Origin: an uncultured Bacteroidota bacterium
Lineage (GTDB): Bacteria; Bacteroidota; Bacteroidia; Bacteroidales; SZUA-534
Reading direction: 5' to 3'
NCBI GenBank assembly: GCA_937885735.1
Contig: CALABN010000368.1
Location: 1 to 9,705 of the forward strand
DNA length: 9,705 bases
The notes under the pieces are model-generated. The model saw only the letters and a list, made by a program, of their open reading frames with translations. It was not told the DNA's origin and did not search any database. How positions within the stretch are numbered: the stretch's first letter is position 1; the number at the start of each line of letters is the position of its first letter. The position numbers and the translations under genes are program-made. This document shows positions 6,057-9,705 of this stretch, one piece after another.

Positions 6057-6190
6057 TTATTTGTGACAAAAAATGTCGATTATGGAAAATGTGGCAGACT
6101 GACATTTTGGCAAGACAATACATTGATAAGTGAATCGCTTATATCATAGGCTAATGACAAACTTTATGTTTTCATTGTCGGCTATTTTTA

Positions 6191-6198
6191 TACCTTTG
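6191..6198 (+). promoter_or_regulatory. Bacteroidota -7 promoter box for the SLC13 transporter
   Basis: TACCTTTG matches TAnnTTTG and would give a leader of about 50 bases before the ATG at 6255. The -33 region is poor: TTTT at 6169-6172 is 18 bases upstream and there is no exact TTTG. The leader ends in an A-rich stretch with no Shine-Dalgarno sequence. Confidence 0.55.
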
Positions 6199-6254
6199 CG
6201 ACTCGTTTTTTAGACAAGACTTTTTTGAATTTTCTAACATAAATAATTAAAAAA

Positions 6255-7811
6255 ATGGACACTAAAAAATTAATTAAGTTGTTGATTCCATTTGCGTTGT
6301 TCTTGTTCGCATGGTGCGTTCCGACTTCGTTTTACGGAATCGATGCATTGACCGTTGTTCAACAACGTGTCATAGCAATGTTCCTTTTGGCTGCATTGCT
6401 GTGGATTTTTGAACCAATTCCAAACTGGACAACATCAGTTCTTGTGATTGTACTTTCACTGCTGACTGTCTCGAACAAAGGTATTGGCTATTTCTGCAAT
6501 CCAGACTTTGGAAAATTGGTTTCTTACAAGGAAATCATGTCTGCATTTGCCGACCCTGTAGTAATGCTGTTCTTGGGAGGATTCGTTTTAGCAATAATGG
6601 CATCAAAATATGGTCTTGACGTCACTCTTGCACGCATTCTTCTGAAGCCTTTCGGCAAAAAGCCTAAAATGGTATTGCTTGGTTTCTTAGTTGTAATCGC
6701 AGTTTTCTCAATGTTTATGAGTAACACCGCAACAGCAGCAATGATGCTTGCATTCCTTGCTCCTGTGCTTGCTGTATTGCCAAGCGACGACAAGGGTAAA
6801 ATTGCATTGTCACTTGCAATTCCTGTAGCTGCCAACCTTGGCGGCATTGGCACACCTATCGGCACACCTCCAAACGCAACAGCTGTAAAATTCTTGGCTG
6901 AAGCAGGTTGCGAAGTAACTTTCGGAGAATGGGCAATGCGTATGATTCCATTCGTTATCATTATGATTTTGGTTGCATGGATTTTACTACAGGTGTTCTT
7001 CCCATTCAAGTCGAAGGAAGTTGTTCTTGACATCAAGAAAAGCGACCGCAAGACTGACTGGAAGACAATTGTAGTATGGATTACATTCATCGGTACTATC
7101 CTATTGTGGGCCACAGAGCAATGGACAAAAATCAACTCAAATGTTGTTGCCCTCATCCCACTTGCAGTACTTACCTGCTGTGGCATTTTCACAAAAGACG
7201 ACATCAAGGAAATCAACTGGACAGTGCTTTGGTTGGTAGCTGGTGGTTTCGCCCTTGGCACCGACCTTCAAGGTACAGGTCTTGCTAAAGTTCTTATCGA
7301 GGCTATTCCATTCGGCACTATGGGTGTTGTACTTGTATTCGTAATCGCAGGTTTTGTCTGCTATTTCCTTTCAAACTTCATCAGCAACTCTGCTACTGCG
7401 GCATTGCTTATCCCTATACTGATTGTAGTTGCAGAAGCAATGGGACAACCTGAGGCTGCTAGCCACGATTCATTCATGGCACTCGGCGGAACTCACGCAA
7501 TGATTTCATTCATAGCAGTCTGCGCTTCAATTGCAATGCTATTCCCAATCTCCACTCCTCCAAATGCAATTGCAGCATCAACCGGTTTGGTTGAGACAAA
7601 GGATATGGCAAAGATTGGCATTTGCGTTGGTGCAATAGCATTCGTTCTTGGCTATTTCTGGCTGACAAAGATTTTCCCATTCAACCAAAAAGAAGAAATG
7701 GCACAATTGACACCTGCTCCTGCTGCTGTTGAATCAGTTGTAGTTGCTGACACAAACACTGTTGCAGCCGACACATTGTCAATTGCCGCTGATTCTGTAA
7801 ATGCACAATAA
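6255..7811 (+). CDS. SLC13/DASS family sodium-coupled anion (dicarboxylate/sulfate) symporter
   Basis: Inner-membrane secondary transporter of 518 residues, expected to import di- or tricarboxylates, sulfate or a similar anion with Na+. Both halves of the inverted-repeat fold carry their signatures: SNT at 156-158 (SNTATAAMML) with GTPPNATA at 203-210, and SNS at 377-379 (SNSATAALL) with STPPNAIA at 433-440. These hairpin tips and TPPN loops form the Na+ and substrate sites in the family. The second motif has Ser379 where many members have Thr. Hydrophobic segments run from about residue 8 to 475. After the last one comes a polar, Ala-rich tail of about 40 residues with three heptad repeats (496-516), beyond the usual family end. 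It is monocistronic, with its own promoter box and terminator. The substrate cannot be told from sequence. Confidence 0.9.
   Translation: MDTKKLIKLLIPFALFLFAWCVPTSFYGIDALTVVQQRVIAMFLLAALLWIFEPIPNWTTSVLVIVLSLLTVSNKGIGYFCNPDFGKLVSYKEIMSAFADPVVMLFLGGFVLAIMASKYGLDVTLARILLKPFGKKPKMVLLGFLVVIAVFSMFMSNTATAAMMLAFLAPVLAVLPSDDKGKIALSLAIPVAANLGGIGTPIGTPPNATAVKFLAEAGCEVTFGEWAMRMIPFVIIMILVAWILLQVFFPFKSKEVVLDIKKSDRKTDWKTIVVWITFIGTILLWATEQWTKINSNVVALIPLAVLTCCGIFTKDDIKEINWTVLWLVAGGFALGTDLQGTGLAKVLIEAIPFGTMGVVLVFVIAGFVCYFLSNFISNSATAALLIPILIVVAEAMGQPEAASHDSFMALGGTHAMISFIAVCASIAMLFPISTPPNAIAASTGLVETKDMAKIGICVGAIAFVLGYFWLTKIFPFNQKEEMAQLTPAPAAVESVVVADTNTVAADTLSIAADSVNAQ
7740..7802 (+). repeat. three 7-residue repeats in the tail of the SLC13 protein
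   Basis: Residues 496-516 read as VVADTNT, VAADTLS and IAADSVN, a [VI]-[VA]-A-D-[TS]-x-x unit repeated three times, followed by AQ-stop. The DNA units are 21 bases each and diverged, so this is an old or selected repeat, not recent slippage. The tail starts just after the last membrane segment. Confidence 0.75.
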
Positions 7812-7831
7812 CTAATTTTGTCTTAATACTA

Positions 7832-7866
7832 AAAGCGTCGTTGCCTCGGCATCGGCGCTTTTTTTG
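7832..7866 (+). terminator. intrinsic terminator of the SLC13 gene
   Basis: A GC-rich hairpin occupies 7832-7861: outer stem AAAGCG with CGCTTT, then a T-G pair, CG/CG, one T-T mismatch, and an inner TTGCC/GGCA-type stem around a CTCG loop. It is followed by a run of T (7858-7865, broken by one G). It lies 20 bases after the transporter stop and separates it from the phosphatase gene. Confidence 0.9.
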
Positions 7867-7974
7867 TTTTATGTCATAACCCAAATTGAAAGCATATCGA
7901 TTATATAGAATAATTATGGTATAAAAACGATACAATTATTATACAGACAATAATGTATTTACCATACTTATTCT

Positions 7975-7982
7975 TAAATTTG
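7975..7982 (+). promoter_or_regulatory. candidate -7 box for the SpoIIE-type phosphatase gene
   Basis: TAAATTTG matches TAnnTTTG and predicts a leader of roughly 15 bases before the ATG at 8002. The -33 element is weak (AATG at 7952-7955, 19 bases upstream). The surrounding 7870-8001 stretch is AT-rich and carries no gene. Confidence 0.4.
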
Positions 7983-8001
7983 AGACGTTAAAGAAATTTC
8001 T

Positions 8002-9705
8002 ATGACAAAGGCTATTTCATCATTACTTGTAACATTGTTATTGTGCATAACAAATTATGCCACAGCACAATATATGTCACAAAACGATGAAGAAAGAATA
8101 GGCCAACTTGAAGAATTGGCAAGGAATTACTACAACGACAACAACCTACCCAAAGCAGCTCAGACATTCAACCTCATTGCAAAGTCATATATGAGTTACG
8201 GATATATACCACAAGCCGTAACAAACTTTAGCAACGCGGCCGAGATTTACCTTCAACTAAACAAGCTCGAAGAGGCCAGAAACACATACACAAACATAGC
8301 CGTCGCATACAGCGAGATTGACGAATTGGAACTAATGTGCCAATATTTTGAAAAAAGCCTCGAAATACGACGTAAAATTGGAGAAAGCAACCAACTCGCA
8401 TCTGGCTTGATTGACCTTGCCTTTGGCCTGAACGCCATCACCCACTACGATGATGCCATAAAATTACTTGACGAGGCGTTAAAACTATCAACCGACGCCA
8501 AAAACACCTCACTGGTTCTTGAATGCTACAAGCAATTGTCAAACAACTACAAGCAGACTGGAAACTTGAGATTGTCACAGGAAATGGCCAGCAAAGCCGA
8601 GACATACGCACAAAACATCAACAAGGAAGCTACAGAACGTGAATATGTAACCCAAGTGCTAAAAAGCGAAACAAAAAATGTTGAATTGAAACAAGAAAAC
8701 AAGAATCTTGAAGCTGAAATTCTCGAAAAGGCGTTAAACGAATTAAGAATGCAACTAAAGCAAGATTCTCTTAACAACGTTTTAAAAGAAGAACAAAACA
8801 AATTGCTTGAAGAAGAAAGAAAGACAAGAGAGGCTCAAATGTTGGCAAATCAAGCTACACTCGAAAAACAAAACGCCGACCTGGTCAATGCACAATTACA
8901 AGCCGAAAAAGAGACACAACAGATATACATATACATAGCAATTGGCGTACTTGTCATCATATCGATATTTGCAATATTCCTTATACGTTCAAACCGCATA
9001 CGCCGTCGAAACAACATAAAACTTGCCCAACAGAATGAAGAAATCATCAAACAAGGCAATGAGTTGAACGAGGCAATGAAGAAAATCGAACACCAGAACC
9101 AAAGCATTACTCAAAGTATCAACTATGCAAAAGGCATACAACAAGCCCTGTTGCGCAAACGCGAGGCTTTGAACGAATACATCGAAGAATCATTCATCTT
9201 CTTCAAGCCTCGTGACATAGTGAGTGGCGACTTCTATTGGTTCAACGAGGTTTGCACAAATCCAGAAAAGACTTTGGAAGAAGCAAATCCAGATGAAAAG
9301 AGGTTTATTGTCACAGCCGTCGACTGTACGGGTCACGGTGTGCCAGGCGCATTTATGTCTATGATTGGTTTCAACCTGCTAAACGAGATTACAAACAACG
9401 GAACATATCAAGCAAATGAAATACTTGAAAAACTTCACATTGGTGTTCAGGAAACCTTGAAACAAAAAGAGACAATGAACCAAGACGGTATGGATATGGC
9501 TCTGTGCGTAATAGATAAAAACACAAACACTGTAGAGTTTTCTGGCGCAAAGAACCCTGTTGTTTATATCCAAGGAGAAGAATTATTTGTAATAAAAGGT
9601 GATTCTGACGGAATAGGTGGCAAGGAAGATGATGTGAAATTCTCCAGCCACACCATTACAATCGACCAACCGACATGGTTCTACATCTTCTCCGACGGCT
9701 ACATC
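8002..9705 (+). CDS. membrane-anchored TPR/coiled-coil SpoIIE (PP2C) family protein phosphatase, 3' partial
   Basis: Signalling phosphatase, 568 residues visible, still open at the window end. Order of parts: Sec signal peptide (1-22, cleavage likely after ATA before Q23); helical TPR-type repeats (about 30-200); a long Glu/Lys/Gln-rich coiled coil (about 205-306); one TM segment (308-328) followed by an Arg-rich cytoplasmic flank; a second coiled coil (about 335-372); then a SpoIIE/PP2C domain. Metal-site motifs are KPRDIVSGDFYW (Asp410), VDCTGHGVPGAFM (Asp441), DGMDMAL (Asp498) and SDGY (Asp565), the last just inside the edge. The layout implies a periplasmic TPR sensor that controls a cytoplasmic Ser/Thr phosphatase; relatives dephosphorylate anti-anti-sigma-type STAS proteins, but no partner is visible here. 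Cys15 is preceded by Leu, so it is not a lipobox. The C-terminal end of the domain is missing from the window. Confidence 0.9.
   Translation, partial: MTKAISSLLVTLLLCITNYATAQYMSQNDEERIGQLEELARNYYNDNNLPKAAQTFNLIAKSYMSYGYIPQAVTNFSNAAEIYLQLNKLEEARNTYTNIAVAYSEIDELELMCQYFEKSLEIRRKIGESNQLASGLIDLAFGLNAITHYDDAIKLLDEALKLSTDAKNTSLVLECYKQLSNNYKQTGNLRLSQEMASKAETYAQNINKEATEREYVTQVLKSETKNVELKQENKNLEAEILEKALNELRMQLKQDSLNNVLKEEQNKLLEEERKTREAQMLANQATLEKQNADLVNAQLQAEKETQQIYIYIAIGVLVIISIFAIFLIRSNRIRRRNNIKLAQQNEEIIKQGNELNEAMKKIEHQNQSITQSINYAKGIQQALLRKREALNEYIEESFIFFKPRDIVSGDFYWFNEVCTNPEKTLEEANPDEKRFIVTAVDCTGHGVPGAFMSMIGFNLLNEITNNGTYQANEILEKLHIGVQETLKQKETMNQDGMDMALCVIDKNTNTVEFSGAKNPVVYIQGEELFVIKGDSDGIGGKEDDVKFSSHTITIDQPTWFYIFSDGYI

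Noticed and set aside
6070..6108. 8-bp inverted repeat AAAATGTC / GACATTTT with a 23-base spacer
   Set aside because: The spacer is long for an operator, the arms are AT-rich, and it does not line up with either candidate promoter in a telling way. It is mentioned in a feature but not promoted to a finding.
6524..7261. Long open frame (245 codons) on the minus strand inside the SLC13 gene
   Set aside because: It lies wholly antisense to a well-supported transporter with intact family motifs. Its translation has no recognisable domain and no ribosome site or promoter was seen, so it is a codon-bias shadow.
8002..8067. Lipoprotein signal with Cys15 in the phosphatase N-terminus
   Set aside because: The residue before Cys15 is Leu, not Gly/Ala/Ser, and a normal signal-peptidase I site (ATA before Q23) fits better.

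Overview
This window looks like a chromosomal fragment from a member of the Bacteroidota, probably an uncultured Bacteroidales. Three things point that way. Matches to the Bacteroidota -7 promoter box (TAnnTTTG) sit at plausible distances upstream of the gene blocks. Start codons mostly have A-rich leaders instead of Shine-Dalgarno sequences. The last gene is a signal-peptide/TPR/coiled-coil/TM/SpoIIE phosphatase of a layout common in that phylum. I cannot name a genus.

Region 1 (about 140-5804) is one tightly packed plus-strand operon of seven genes: a GbsR/MarR-type regulator, a FabF-like ketosynthase, two sister acyl carrier proteins, an ApeP-like and an ApeI-like hotdog protein, and an MMPL/RND exporter. 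It ends at an 18-bp hairpin terminator. This gene content is the core of a type II polyene/aryl-polyene (APE)-like fatty acid pathway. The ketosynthase would extend ACP-bound chains, the hotdog pair would dehydrate 3-hydroxyacyl-ACPs, and the exporter would move the product or its lipid carrier towards the envelope. The operon is short for an APE cluster. No starter ligase, ketoreductase, phosphopantetheinyl transferase, acyl/glycosyltransferase or LolA-like protein is visible, so these must lie outside the window or be borrowed from primary metabolism.

Region 2 (5805-6254) holds a small minus-strand ORF (37 aa, lysine-rich) preceded by a perfect AGGAGG, which is unusual for this phylum. It converges on the exporter and shares its terminator. 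Its upstream region contains two TCAAT/ATTGA palindromes and divergent promoter candidates.

Region 3 (6255-7866) is a stand-alone SLC13/DASS sodium-coupled anion transporter with an odd heptad-repeat tail, ending in its own hairpin terminator.

Region 4 (8002 to the window end) is the first 568 residues of a membrane-anchored SpoIIE/PP2C phosphatase with TPR sensor repeats, cut by the window edge at its last conserved metal-binding motif.

No rRNA, tRNA, CRISPR array, insertion sequence or phage gene was seen.
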